Positions 43,268 through 52,280 of a DNA stretch of 64,000 bases are shown in pieces. Where the stretch lies: contig CP006669.1 of the NCBI GenBank assembly GCA_000471925.1, forward strand, positions 673,116 to 737,115, given 5' to 3'. The DNA comes from Ralstonia pickettii DTP0602. Lineage in GTDB: Bacteria; Pseudomonadota; Gammaproteobacteria; Burkholderiales; Burkholderiaceae. Below the pieces are notes generated by a model. It was not told where the DNA came from and made no database searches. It saw only the letters and a list, made by a program, of their open reading frames with translations. The position numbers and the translations under genes are program-made. Numbering within the stretch: position 1 is the stretch's first letter; each line of letters opens with the position of its first letter.

Positions 43268-44233
43268 TCAAAGATCGAGGACAAGCCACGAAGATTTCGC
43301 GCGCGAGCAACAGGGCGTGAACTGGTTGCCACAAGCGTGTTCTTCATCAGTCAGGAAGACGTCCCGATGATCGGCCTCGCCCTCCAGCAGACGCGTCACG
43401 CACGTCCCGCACGTGCCCTCCTCGCACGAGGTGTAGATGTCGATGCCAGCTTCGAGCAGCACCGAAGTGATCGAGCGGTCCGCGGGAATATGGAAGACCT
43501 GGCCGGTGCTGGCGATCCTGACGTCGAAGGCACCGTCATGCGAGGTATCGACCGGCCTGGCGCTGAAGTACTCGTATCGCACCCGCTGCTTCGGAATTCC
43601 CGCTTGCTCGGCCGCGCGGCAAACCCATTCGATAAAGCCGGAGGGGCCGCAGACGTAGATCTCGTCATCGCTTCCGGCCTGGGCGAGCAGCATGACGGGA
43701 TCCAGCTTCTGCGCATCGCCCTGATCGTCGTAGTGGAAGGCGACTTGCTGCCTGTAGGCGGATTGCTCGATACGGCTGCGGAACGCTGCCTTGTCCTGGC
43801 TGCGTGCACAGTAATGCAGGGCAAGGCCGGTTCCCGACACATGCAAGGCCTCGGCCATGCATAGCATCGGCGTAACACCGATCCCGCCTGCGATCAGGAT
43901 GCTGCGGGTGCCCGCCTTCAGCGGAAAATGGTTCCGGGGCGCGCTGATCTCGATGACAGCGCCCGCCTCCAGCCGCTCATGGATGGCGATCGAACCGCCG
44001 CGCGAGGCGGGATCCCGCAGGACGCCGATCAGGTAACGGTGGCGTTCGGACGGTGCATTGCAAAGCGAATACTGCCGCACGACTCCGGGAGCGACGTGGA
44101 CATCGATGTGGGCGCCGGCCTCGAACGGTGGCAGCTCGCCCCCCTTCGGGTCGCGCAGCTCCAGGCTGACGATGTCGTCGGTTTCGCGGTTGCGTTGCGC
44201 AATGCGTACAAAGAGTGTGTCTTGGGAATTCAT
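43268..44233 (-). CDS. PDR/VanB-type flavin and 2Fe-2S reductase
   Basis: 321 residues in the phthalate dioxygenase reductase layout: FMN-binding RQYSLCNAP (about 53-61), NAD(P)H domain with GGIGVTPMLCMAEAL and CGPSGFIEWV, and a C-terminal plant-type ferredoxin whose four cysteines are in SCEEGTCGTC and HACGNQFTPCC. One protein thus carries electrons from NADH to a [2Fe-2S] centre. Such reductases usually serve ring-hydroxylating or O-demethylating oxygenases; here the only oxygenase nearby is the P450 35 bases upstream, so it is probably that enzyme's electron donor. Confidence 0.9.
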   Translation of the reverse strand: MNSQDTLFVRIAQRNRETDDIVSLELRDPKGGELPPFEAGAHIDVHVAPGVVRQYSLCNAPSERHRYLIGVLRDPASRGGSIAIHERLEAGAVIEISAPRNHFPLKAGTRSILIAGGIGVTPMLCMAEALHVSGTGLALHYCARSQDKAAFRSRIEQSAYRQQVAFHYDDQGDAQKLDPVMLLAQAGSDDEIYVCGPSGFIEWVCRAAEQAGIPKQRVRYEYFSARPVDTSHDGAFDVRIASTGQVFHIPADRSITSVLLEAGIDIYTSCEEGTCGTCVTRLLEGEADHRDVFLTDEEHACGNQFTPCCSRAKSSWLVLDL

Positions 44234-44268
44234 GGCGCGATGCCTTGCTGCAGACTGCGATGGAATGG

Positions 44269-45561
44269 CTACTGCATGACGCAGCGAACGGGAAGATGCT
44301 TGGGTCCGCCGACGAAGCAGGAAGCGATCATCTCCATCTCGCCCGCCGCTTCCACGCGTCGCAGGCGCGGAATCATTTCCTCGAACAGGATGCGCATTTC
44401 CATCTTGGCCAGATGCTGGCCCAGGCAGACATGGGCGCCGAAGCCGAACGCGAGGTGGCGGTTTGGCTTGCGGTCGATGCTGAAGTCAAAGGGCCGGTCG
44501 AAGACCTCTTCATCCCGATTGGCCGAGCCGTAGCACAGCATCAGCCAGTCGCCCTTGCGAATCGTTCGTCCGCGGATCTCGGTGTCTGCCGTCGCGGTCC
44601 GCATGAAATGCCGGACCGGCGAGGCGATGCGCACCGCTTCGTCAATGAACTGCGGAATCAGCGACGAGTCGGCCTGGAGCCGGGGCAGCAGTTCCGGATA
44701 CTGGCTCAGCGCCCACATCGCGACCGCGGACGAGGACGATGTGGTGTCGTGGCCCGCCGTGGCAATAATGACGTAATAACCCAGCCGGCTGACCTCGCTG
44801 ATCGGCTCGCCGTTGACGACGGCGTTGGCGAGCAGCGTTGCCACGTCATTGCGCGGATTGACCCGCCGCTCGGCGGTGACATTCTCGAAATAGTCCCGGA
44901 AGTCCGCCACCACCGCCATCAAGTTCTTTGCCAGCGCGCCGTCATTCGCGCTTGCTTCCTGCTTGGCGCGCTTGAGTTCAGGATCCTCGCCACCAAATAG
45001 CTCCTGGGTCAGCAGCAGCATCCGGGGCTCATCCTCCGGCGGCACGCCGAGGATGTCCATGATCACGTGCAGCGGGTAATGCAGGGCAATGTCCTTGGCG
45101 AAATCGATGGTGTTGCCATCGCTTTGCTGCAGCTTGTCAACGATCTGCCGCGCCAGCCCACGGATGCGCTCATCCAGCTTCAGGATGCTGTTAGGCATGA
45201 ACCACGACTGCGTCAGCGCACGCAGGCCCTTGTGTTCGTCGCCATCCACGTGGACCAGCGCCTTGACGATATTCGGGCGGCCGGTGGTCGCGATCACATG
45301 GTCGATCGAAGCCTTGGGCCGGCAGACGACGGAGTAGTCCCCGTTGTGGAAGAGATTGTGGTCGCGCGAGATGGCGGTCACGTCGGCGTGCTTGGTCACG
45401 ACCCAGAACGGATCGAAACCGTCATTGACGGCGCGCCCCAGCGGATTGTTCTCGCGCGCCCACGTATAGGCCGCGTGCAGCCGGGCGGGATCGGCATAGG
45501 CGCTGGGATCGACCAGGACTTGCGCCACGTCGCCGGGAAGATCGAAATCGGTGTGGTTCAT
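44269..45561 (-). CDS. Cytochrome P450
   Basis: About 430 residues, soluble bacterial type. The oxygen-activation helix has AGHDTTSSS, the K-helix ExxR is DEAVRIASPVRHFMR, and the heme loop is FGFGAHVCLGQHLAKME with the thiolate cysteine. Other markers are HKGLRALTQSWFMP and NRDEEVFDRP. The ATG at 45561 was preferred as upstream residues are not P450-like. It lies 29 bases after the alcohol dehydrogenase gene. The products of the operon (alcohol, aldehyde, acid, CoA ester) suggest hydroxylation of a methyl group of an alkyl-aromatic or terpene-like molecule. Confidence 0.93.
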   Translation of the reverse strand: MNHTDFDLPGDVAQVLVDPSAYADPARLHAAYTWARENNPLGRAVNDGFDPFWVVTKHADVTAISRDHNLFHNGDYSVVCRPKASIDHVIATTGRPNIVKALVHVDGDEHKGLRALTQSWFMPNSILKLDERIRGLARQIVDKLQQSDGNTIDFAKDIALHYPLHVIMDILGVPPEDEPRMLLLTQELFGGEDPELKRAKQEASANDGALAKNLMAVVADFRDYFENVTAERRVNPRNDVATLLANAVVNGEPISEVSRLGYYVIIATAGHDTTSSSSAVAMWALSQYPELLPRLQADSSLIPQFIDEAVRIASPVRHFMRTATADTEIRGRTIRKGDWLMLCYGSANRDEEVFDRPFDFSIDRKPNRHLAFGFGAHVCLGQHLAKMEMRILFEEMIPRLRRVEAAGEMEMIASCFVGGPKHLPVRCVMQ

Positions 45562-45590
45562 GGTATCGAACTGGATGGTGGGGTTGGGGC

Positions 45591-46700
45591 TCAGGGCAGC
45601 AGCACGGGCTTGACACACAGCCCCTGCTTTTGCTCCGCGACGGCACGGTTGATTTCGGCAAGGGGATAGGTCTTGACCAGCCTGTCGAAGGGGAAACGTC
45701 CCTCGAGGTACAGGGCCATCAACTGCGGGATGAACACATCGGGATCGCTATCGCCTTCGATGATCCCGCGATAGGTGAAGCCGCCGCGCATGACCTCGCG
45801 CAGCGTGCCCGGCAGGCCCAGGCTCGTCGCATGGGCGGGCGGCACGCCGACAAAGCCGAAGGTGCCGCGCGGCGCCAGCAGCTTCGGCACCGCTGCGATG
45901 ACCGCCGGGATGCCGCTGGTATCCAGCGCAAAGTCGACTCCATGGGGCGCAATGGCGCGCACCGCGGCAGCCAGGTCAGCGCTCTGGCCCGGATCGATTG
46001 CATGCGTGGCGCCGAGCGACAAGGCCAGGTCGCGCCGGCTGGCGTCGGGCTCGACCACGATGACCGTCCCGCATTTCTGCAGCACGGCGCCCATCACAGC
46101 ACTGAGCCCGACCGCGCCCGCGCCCAGCACCACCAGCGATGCGCCTTCATGACATGCCATCGAGCGCATGACCGCGCCCGCGCCGGTCTGGATGCCGCAG
46201 CCAAGGGTGCCGGCGATCTCGAGCGGAACGCCGTCCGGCACCTTCACCACGTTGCGTTCGGTCGTCACTGCATGCGTCGCGAATGAGGACTGGCCGAAGA
46301 AGCTGCCGGAGATCTCGCCATTGCCGTCGCGCATCGATTTGGAGCCATCGCTGCGCTGGCCGACGAAATTCAGCGCTGCCATCGCATGGCAATAGGCCGG
46401 CGCATGGCGATCGCACTGCGGACAATGGCCACAGGAGGAGAACGTGATGGCCACATGGTCCCCGGGCTTCACCTTGGTTACGCCGGCGCCGACCATCTCG
46501 ACAACGCCGGCGCCTTCGTGCCCGAACACGGCCGGCATGGCGACGGGGAGCAAGCCTTCGGCAGCGACAAGATCGGTATGGCAAAGCCCGGCGCCGACAA
46601 TCCTGACCAGGATTTCCCCTGCCTCTTGAGGGTCTAGTTCGACCTCTTCGAGGACGAACGGCGCGCACGGCGCCCGTGTCACGGCAGCAGTGATTTTCAT
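45591..46700 (-). CDS. Zinc-dependent (aryl/allyl) alcohol dehydrogenase
   Basis: 369 residues of the zinc MDR family (XylB/aryl-alcohol type). Catalytic zinc ligands are in GAGLCHTDL and FGHEGAGVV, and the structural zinc lobe is CGHCPQCDRHAPAYC (four cysteines). NAD fold: VVLGAGAVGLSAVMGAVL. It would oxidise the alcohol made by the P450 to the aldehyde. First gene of the minus-strand operon and divergent from the tetR gene; the AGAAC/GTTCT palindrome lies 60 bases upstream. Confidence 0.92.
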   Translation of the reverse strand: MKITAAVTRAPCAPFVLEEVELDPQEAGEILVRIVGAGLCHTDLVAAEGLLPVAMPAVFGHEGAGVVEMVGAGVTKVKPGDHVAITFSSCGHCPQCDRHAPAYCHAMAALNFVGQRSDGSKSMRDGNGEISGSFFGQSSFATHAVTTERNVVKVPDGVPLEIAGTLGCGIQTGAGAVMRSMACHEGASLVVLGAGAVGLSAVMGAVLQKCGTVIVVEPDASRRDLALSLGATHAIDPGQSADLAAAVRAIAPHGVDFALDTSGIPAVIAAVPKLLAPRGTFGFVGVPPAHATSLGLPGTLREVMRGGFTYRGIIEGDSDPDVFIPQLMALYLEGRFPFDRLVKTYPLAEINRAVAEQKQGLCVKPVLLP

Positions 46701-46759
46701 GGTGTCCCCGCTTGGTTTTATTGGCTGGGCGGCGTGGCGCCCGGTGCTTTTTAAGAATC

Positions 46760-46773
46760 AGAACTCTGGTTCT
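46760..46773. promoter_or_regulatory. Candidate TetR operator
   Basis: AGAAC-TCTG-GTTCT inverted repeat in an A/T-rich context (AATCAGAACTCTGGTTCTAT) between the divergent alcohol dehydrogenase and tetR genes. Size and place fit a TetR-type operator. Confidence 0.55.
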
Positions 46774-46936
46774 ATTATTGAAAGGCGACGAACCTGCTTC
46801 AATGCGGGCTTTCCCCTACGGAAGCAGTCGAGGTGGGCGCGGCCAGCCGTGAAGCGCCAGCGGATGCGGCTTCCGGGCGAGGTGGGGCCGGTGCTGCATA
46901 ATGCTGACCTGTCCCAGAATCAGGATTGCCGTTTCC

Positions 46937-47644
46937 ATGGCTGCCACCCTAAAGCGCCAAGAAGATCACAAAAGGCGTCCTACCCGCGCCGTGCACACCG
47001 CCAGCCAGGCTGCAGAAGCGGCGCCGGCGCTGCGCCCTCCTCGCCAGCTACGCAGTGAGGAAACCCTTGCCAAAATGATCCTGGCCGGACGGGACCTTAT
47101 CCAGCAGCACGCGAATTTCGATCTGGTCCTGATCAGCGATGTCATCCGCACCGCGGGCACCTCTACGGGAGCGTTCTATGGCCGCTTCAAGGACAAGGAC
47201 GCCTTCATTGCGTCGGTCCTCGAGGCCGCCTTTGTGGAAATGGAGGCCGAGGCGGACAAGACCATCCGGGACGACGAGGCCTGGGCGCAAGGCACGGCAT
47301 CGGAGTTCGCCGCCCTCATCGTCCGGTACTACGTCGACATGTGCCGACGGAACCAGGGCATGTTCAAGGCCGTGCTGCGCCACTTCGGCGCGATCGACCC
47401 GGAAGCCAACCCGATGCGCCGGCTGAATCGCAACATCCAGAGCGTGGTCGCGCCGGCCCTCGCGCAGAAGATGAAGGCCCAGGGCCAGGACGCTTCCGAG
47501 ACAGAAGTCCGGATCGCCATGCAGATGGTTGTGGGCACACTTACCCTGACCCTGCTGACCGACCCGGGGCCTTTACGTTTTGACGGGGATCTGATCGAGG
47601 CCAAGCTCACGGCGATGATGCAGCGGTTCTTGCTGTTGCCTTGA
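46937..47644 (+). CDS. TetR-family regulator of the P450 operon
   Basis: About 235 residues. After a basic 30-residue extension comes the HTH (LAKMILAGRDLIQQHANFDL, VLISDVIRTAGTSTGAFYGRFKDKDAFI), then an all-helical ligand domain. ATG at 46937 gives an arginine-rich start; an ATG 12 codons earlier (46901) is also open. It is divergent from the adh-P450-reductase-ALDH-ligase operon and probably represses it until the hydrocarbon or its acid is present. Confidence 0.87.
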   Translation: MAATLKRQEDHKRRPTRAVHTASQAAEAAPALRPPRQLRSEETLAKMILAGRDLIQQHANFDLVLISDVIRTAGTSTGAFYGRFKDKDAFIASVLEAAFVEMEAEADKTIRDDEAWAQGTASEFAALIVRYYVDMCRRNQGMFKAVLRHFGAIDPEANPMRRLNRNIQSVVAPALAQKMKAQGQDASETEVRIAMQMVVGTLTLTLLTDPGPLRFDGDLIEAKLTAMMQRFLLLP

Positions 47645-47838
47645 TTTCCGCTCGGAGCGCGTCGGCAAAGCGAAAATGTCGAGTATTTCCTTAGCTACCA
47701 GCGTGGATCATTGGCGACCACTTTGTTTCTTCAGCCATGCCACTGCCACCTCGACCATTGGGTGGTAACGGTTGGCATAGGCGTCCGACGGGCGCGATGG
47801 TACTGCGGGCAGCGCGCAACCGCGAGGCATGGCCACTG

Positions 47839-47979
47839 CTATCGGCACAGCGCCATCAGCTGTACCCACGCCTGCGCATGAGCCGGATCGAGCCACGCCA
47901 TCAGTGCCACCGCGCACAGGCCCGCCAGGCTGAGCACCGACAGCCATACGCCGAGCGCCGGTCCGCAGCGCGGCCTCAT
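47839..47979 (-). CDS. Small membrane protein coupled to the MFS gene
   Basis: 46 residues, MRPRCGPALGVWLSVLSLAG followed by a hydrophobic run and a short tail ending MALCR. One transmembrane helix (about residues 10-30). The ATG overlaps the MFS stop as ATGA, so it would be made by coupled translation, which is why I accept so short a gene. The role could be to stabilise the transporter; unproven. Confidence 0.55.
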   Translation of the reverse strand: MRPRCGPALGVWLSVLSLAGLCAVALMAWLDPAHAQAWVQLMALCR

Positions 47980-49265
47980 GACCGCGCCGGCGCGAGGCCG
48001 GTCCTGACGATCTGCCGGTCGTCGATCGGCCAGTGCAACGTCGCCGCCAGTACGCCCAGCGCCATGGCGCCGAACCAGACCGGGTCGTACGAGCGCGTCA
48101 ACTCGAACACCAGCCCGCCCAGCCATACGCCGAAAAACGAGCCCAGCTGGTGGCCGATGAACACGAAGCCGAACAGCGTGGCGAGATAGCGCACGCCGAA
48201 CACCTGTGCGAGGATCCCGTTGGTCAGCGGCACGGTGCCGAGCCACAGGAAGCCCATCGCTGCGCAGAACAAGTACAAAGTCGGCGTGCTTAGCGGCAGC
48301 AGCAGGAACACCGCCATCGCCACGGTGCGCGCGAGGTAGATGCCGGCGAGCAGGTATTTCTTGCTGTGGCGACCGCCCAGCAGGCCGAACACGTAGATGC
48401 CGGCCACATTGGCGAGCGCGATGATGGCGAGCGCGGCCATGCCGTCGGCCGGACGCATGCCACGGTCCAGCAGATAGGCGGGCAAGTGGCTGGCGATGAA
48501 GGCGAGCTGGAAGCCGCAGGCAAGAAAGCCAAGGTTCAGGAGCCAGAAGCCGGAATGGTCGAAGGCCTCGCGCACCGCGCCCAGCAGCGGTGGCTGGCCG
48601 CGGGCCATGTTCGTCTCGTCCGCGGTCGGCGCAGGCGCGGCGGCGATCCGGTCCTGGAATGGCAGCGCAAGCGGCAGCAGCACTGCCAGTGCCAGGGCGA
48701 GCATCAGCAGCGTGGTCGCCCATCCCGATGCGACCAGCAGCCCCTGGGCGGCCGGCACCAGCGCAAACTGCGCGATGCCGCCGACGGCGCCGGCCAAGCC
48801 CAGCGCGCGGCTACGCTGCGCGGCGTCAGTCATCCTGCTCAGCGCGCCATAAATCACGCCGAAGGTCGTGCCGGACAGCGCAATGCCGATACAGACGCCT
48901 GCCGACCAGACGAAGGCCGCTGACGTGTCCGCCTGTGTCATCCCGTACAGTCCGGCGGCATACAGGGCCAGTCCGCCGGCCATCACCTTCCACGAGCCGT
49001 ACCGGTCGGCCAGCATGCCGGTGAAGGGCTGCATCACTCCCCAGGTCAAGTTCTGCATCGCCATCGCGAAGCCGAAGGTCTCGCGGGTCCAGCGGCGCTC
49101 GGCGATGATCGGCAGCAAGAACAGCCCCTGCACATGGCGCACGCCCAGCGCCAGCCCCATCAGGAGGCCACCCGCCAGCACGAGCACCCACAGCTCCCGC
49201 CACCACGGCGTGGCGGACTGCGGCGAGGCGATGGTAGCGGACGAGTGCGGCAGGCGGGAAGTCAT
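47976..49265 (-). CDS. MFS transporter (oxalate/formate antiporter- or YfcJ-like)
   Basis: About 429 residues, 12 hydrophobic segments. WVLVLAGGLLMGLALGVRHVQGLFLLPI is a first helix of the OxlT/monocarboxylate-type branch, with LADRYGSWKVMAGGL as loop 2-3 and a longer central loop (ADETNMARGQPPLL). ATG at 49265 was preferred; the upstream reading MPCAARMAERPND is not transporter-like. Divergent from the LysR gene at 49439. Substrate unknown; likely an organic anion. Confidence 0.85.
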   Translation of the reverse strand: MTSRLPHSSATIASPQSATPWWRELWVLVLAGGLLMGLALGVRHVQGLFLLPIIAERRWTRETFGFAMAMQNLTWGVMQPFTGMLADRYGSWKVMAGGLALYAAGLYGMTQADTSAAFVWSAGVCIGIALSGTTFGVIYGALSRMTDAAQRSRALGLAGAVGGIAQFALVPAAQGLLVASGWATTLLMLALALAVLLPLALPFQDRIAAAPAPTADETNMARGQPPLLGAVREAFDHSGFWLLNLGFLACGFQLAFIASHLPAYLLDRGMRPADGMAALAIIALANVAGIYVFGLLGGRHSKKYLLAGIYLARTVAMAVFLLLPLSTPTLYLFCAAMGFLWLGTVPLTNGILAQVFGVRYLATLFGFVFIGHQLGSFFGVWLGGLVFELTRSYDPVWFGAMALGVLAATLHWPIDDRQIVRTGLAPARS

Positions 49266-49438
49266 GACGGCCCTTGTCGAAGGATGGCGCCGGCAGGCGC
49301 GCGATGGCTCTATTGCAGTCGCCCTGGCGCCGTGCTTCAAGCGATCATTTGGTCGTTCTGCCATGCGCGCCGCGCATGGCAAGGGGGTCGTGGATCGTGC
49401 TGTAATGGTGGTTCGCGTGTCTGCCAGGAGGCCATCGC

Positions 49439-50371
49439 ATGTCCGTCCCGCTCGTCCGACTGTTTCCGCTCGACCTGCTCAAGGGCTTCGTCGCCGTCGG
49501 GCGACGCATGAGCATTACGCAGGCGGCGGACGATCTGTGCCTGACGCAGTCGGCGGTAAGCCGGCAGATCCACGCGCTGGAGGAGCAGCTGAAGGTGCCG
49601 CTGTTCGTGCGCAAGCATCGCGGCGTGGCGTTCACTCCCGAGGGCGAACGGCTGTTTCGCAGCGCCGACAGCGCGCTGCAGCAGCTGCAGGACGTGGTGG
49701 CCGAGGTGCGTCGCAACGAGGGCCAGCGGTCGGTCACGGTCACCGCCAGCATCGGCGTGACCGGCTTGTGGCTGCTGCCGCGGCTGGGGAACCTGCAGAA
49801 GACGCATCCGCATCTGGATGTGCGCCTGTCCGCCAGCAACCGTATCTGCGACCTGCGTGCCGAGGGCATTGACCTCGCCGTGCGCTATTGCCGCGACGCC
49901 GCGGCGCCGCCCGATGCCGTGCGCCTGTTCGGCGAGAACATCGCCCCGGTCGCCCATCCATCGCTGGTGTCCGGGGTCGGCCAGCACGTCGATGCGCTGC
50001 TCCAACTGCCGCTGCTGGAATTCGACGATCCCCGTCCGTGGCTGCAATGGCGCAGTTGGCTCGAGCCGCGCGGCTACCATCAGGCGAGCCAGCACGGCAT
50101 GCTTCGCTTTAATCAATACGACCAGGTCATCCACGCGGCGCTGGCGGGACAGGGCGTCGCACTGGGCCGGCTCGAGCTGGTGCGGCCCCTGATCGATGGC
50201 GGCCAGCTGGTGATCGTGCCGACGGCGCTACAAGCGCCGCCGAGCCCGAACGCGTACTGGCTGATCCATGCCTCCGCCCATCCGCGCGAGGACGTCAAGC
50301 GCGTGGCCGAATGGATTTGCCGGGAAGCCGTGCACACCGTCAGGTCACCCGCGCGCCCTGCAGCCACCTGA
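49439..50371 (+). CDS. LysR (GcvA-type) regulator
   Basis: 310 residues. FPLDLLKGFVAVGRRMSITQAADDLCLTQSAVSRQIHALE (HTH), then LFVRKHRGVAFTPEGERLF and the ligand domain (SASNRICDLRAEGIDLAVRYC, FNQYDQVIHAALAGQGVALGR). GcvA subgroup. Divergent from the MFS gene and probably its controller. Its 3' end overlaps the DUF2917 gene on the other strand by 32 bases. Confidence 0.9.
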   Translation: MSVPLVRLFPLDLLKGFVAVGRRMSITQAADDLCLTQSAVSRQIHALEEQLKVPLFVRKHRGVAFTPEGERLFRSADSALQQLQDVVAEVRRNEGQRSVTVTASIGVTGLWLLPRLGNLQKTHPHLDVRLSASNRICDLRAEGIDLAVRYCRDAAAPPDAVRLFGENIAPVAHPSLVSGVGQHVDALLQLPLLEFDDPRPWLQWRSWLEPRGYHQASQHGMLRFNQYDQVIHAALAGQGVALGRLELVRPLIDGGQLVIVPTALQAPPSPNAYWLIHASAHPREDVKRVAEWICREAVHTVRSPARPAAT

Positions 50372-50642
50372 ACCAGCTGAGCCAAGGACGGCCGGCGCGA
50401 CGCGGGTGCGGCGGCGCTTCGATCTCGCACAACGCGGGGCCGGCGCCGTGCAGCGCGGCGAGAAACACCTCGGCGTCGCCGTGCAGCCGATAGCGCTCGC
50501 CGGGCGCGAGCAAGATGTCCGGGGACGGCCGGTCCCGCGCTTCGAACGTCAGCCACAGGCTGCCGCCGCGGCAGACCAGTTCCGCGCCGGCCCGCAGTCG
50601 CAGGCGCAGGCATTCTGCTTCAAGGGAAAGGGTGCATGACAT
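50340..50642 (-). CDS. DUF2917 domain protein
   Basis: About 100 residues with LRLRAGAELVCRGGSLWLTFEARDRPSPDILLAPGERYRL, the DUF2917 pattern common in Burkholderiales, often near GcvA-type LysR genes as here. Function unknown. ATG at 50642 has GGAG six bases upstream. It converges on and overlaps the LysR gene. Confidence 0.8.
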   Translation of the reverse strand: MSCTLSLEAECLRLRLRAGAELVCRGGSLWLTFEARDRPSPDILLAPGERYRLHGDAEVFLAALHGAGPALCEIEAPPHPRRAGRPWLSWFRWLQGARVT

Positions 50643-50878
50643 GAAAAGCTCCGGTGGGCCTTTCAATTGTGCGAACCGGCGTCGTGGCTTGCCATGAGCA
50701 TTGCGTCGGCCGGCCATACGTCAGCGGCATGCAAGGCGCGACAGCCCGCTGCACGGGTTCCAAATGTGGACTATCTGCATTACCGGGTGGCAGCCGTGGG
50801 CTCTGTCTTCAGCGGCCGCATTCACCTAAGCGGCCGGACGGCCATCGTACGCACGTTATTCGCCCGCACACTCAGCGC
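50643..50878. other. No gene recognised
   Basis: About 235 bases between the DUF2917 start and the porin remnant. No frame of interest and no strong hairpin. Confidence 0.4.
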
Positions 50879-51049
50879 AATGTCCAGGCGCAAACTGGGG
50901 CGACGCTGTACGGCGTGATCGACGGCTCGGTGGAATACGTAAATCGCGTCGCTGCATACGCCGCCACACTTGCCACCGGCGGTAGCCGCTTCGTCAATGC
51001 CCCTCACGTCACTTTCGACTTAGCCATCGTTCACCAAATAGAACTCTGA
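50879..51049 (+). pseudogene. Porin, N-terminal fragment
   Basis: About 55 codons reading NVQAQTGATLYGVIDGSVEY, VNRVAAYAATLATGGSRF. QTGxTLYGVIDxxxEY is the start of the mature part of Burkholderiales general porins (OmpC-like, after the AQA signal cleavage). The signal peptide is missing and the reading ends after HVTFDLAIVHQIEL, out of register with a porin of about 350 residues. A leftover of a deleted gene. Confidence 0.7.
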
Positions 51050-51136
51050 GGTCAAACTTCCCCGCCTACTCGGTCATGTTCCCCGGACCTATTCTCCTTC
51101 CATCGCCGCCACGCATTCGGCAACGGCACCAAAGGG

Positions 51137-51418
51137 AATTAAGGTGAGAAGTGTGCTCGGTATCCACTCCGAGGCGTTCACCCGCAACGGTGGCGCCCTG
51201 GAGATGGTGCAACTCTGGGGCAACCTGCCCGCCCGGCAGAAGATGACGACAGCGTGTCGCTGGATGCCTCCACCGACGCCACCGTACTGCTGCTCGCGGG
51301 CGGGCCCATCGACGAGCGCGTGGTTGGCTACGGCCCGTTCGTGATGAACACCGAGCAAGAAATCCGGCAGGCCGTGAGCGACTACAACAGCGGCCGCCTT
51401 GTCCCTGCAGCCGCCTGA
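51137..51418 (+). pseudogene. Pirin-family protein with internal deletion
   Basis: The first part (VLGIHSEAFTRNGGALEMVQ, LWGNLPARQKM) is the pirin core 'xxxQLWVNLP' strand. After a break the frame shifts and the C-terminal end follows: DATVLLLAGGPIDERVVGYG, PFVMNTEQEIRQAVSDYNSG. The intervening 100 or so residues of the second cupin are missing, and the upstream N-terminal 90 as well. Stop TGA at 51416-51418. Inactive. Confidence 0.75.
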
Positions 51419-51490
51419 TCTTCCCTCCCGCCGCGCCAGGCACGGCGGGGCCTCTTCACGCAGTACGCCCTTCTGACAAGGAGCAACACC

Positions 51491-52168
51491 ATGAGCCAAC
51501 CCGCAAACTTCAATGGCAAGCGCCCCGCCATCGACCCGGCCGATCCCGCCATGCTGCTGATCGACCACCAGAGCGGCCTGTTCCAGACCGTCGGCGACAT
51601 GCCCATGCCGGAACTGCGCCTGCGCGCGGCAGCCCTGGCCAAAATGGCGACGCTATCCAAGCTGCCCGTCATCACGACCGCTTCGGTGCCCCAAGGTCCC
51701 AACGGTCCGCTGATTCCCGAGATCCACGAGAATGCCCCGCACGCCAAGTACGTCGCCCGCAAGGGTGAAATCAATGCCTGGGACAATCCCGATTTTGTTG
51801 CCGCGGTCGAGGCGACAGGGCGCAAGACGCTGATCATCGCCGGCACCATCACCAGCGTCTGCATGGCGTTCCCGGCGATCAGCGCGGTAGCGGACGGCTA
51901 CAAGGTGTTCGCCGTGGTGGACGCCTCGGGCACGTACTCGAAGATGGCCCAGGAAATCACGCTGGCGCGCGTGGTCCAGGCAGGCGTGGTGCCCATGGAC
52001 ACGGCCGCGGTAGCGTCCGAACTGCAGCAAACCTGGCACCGTGACGACGCGCAGCAATGGGCTGAGGTCTACACCAAGATATTCCCGGCCTATCAGCTGC
52101 TGATCGAAAGCTACATGAAGGCACAGGACGTACAGAAGAACGGCGAGGTCCTGGACTCGGCACGTTGA
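51491..52168 (+). CDS. Isochorismatase-family cysteine hydrolase
   Basis: 225 residues. Catalytic triad residues are visible: Asp in [11 protein letters not shown], Lys in [13 protein letters not shown] and Cys in [14 protein letters not shown]. Members of this YcaC-like branch act on small amides or imides (for example nicotinamide- or carbamoyl-type) and many have unknown substrates. AAGGAG lies eight bases before the ATG. The pirin remnant upstream and the outer membrane gene downstream are on the same strand; a hairpin at 52177-52203 separates it from the latter. Confidence 0.9.
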   Translation: MSQPANFNGKRPAIDPADPAMLLIDHQSGLFQTVGDMPMPELRLRAAALAKMATLSKLPVITTASVPQGPNGPLIPEIHENAPHAKYVARKGEINAWDNPDFVAAVEATGRKTLIIAGTITSVCMAFPAISAVADGYKVFAVVDASGTYSKMAQEITLARVVQAGVVPMDTAAVASELQQTWHRDDAQQWAEVYTKIFPAYQLLIESYMKAQDVQKNGEVLDSAR

Positions 52169-52176
52169 TCCCCGGC

Positions 52177-52203
52177 GCTGCATGGCCCTCGCGGCCATGC
52201 AGC
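52177..52203 (+). terminator. Hairpin after the hydrolase gene
   Basis: Perfect 11-bp stem GCTGCATGGCC / GGCCATGCAGC with a 5-base loop (CTCGC), nine bases after the stop. No T run follows, so it may act as a weak terminator or mRNA-end stabiliser. Confidence 0.55.
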
Positions 52204-52280
52204 ATGGGGCGCAGCGCCCAAGGCGGGCCTGGATTGGCGGCGCTTCAACGCGCGGCGTCACTACATGATTCGTCAGCGAC

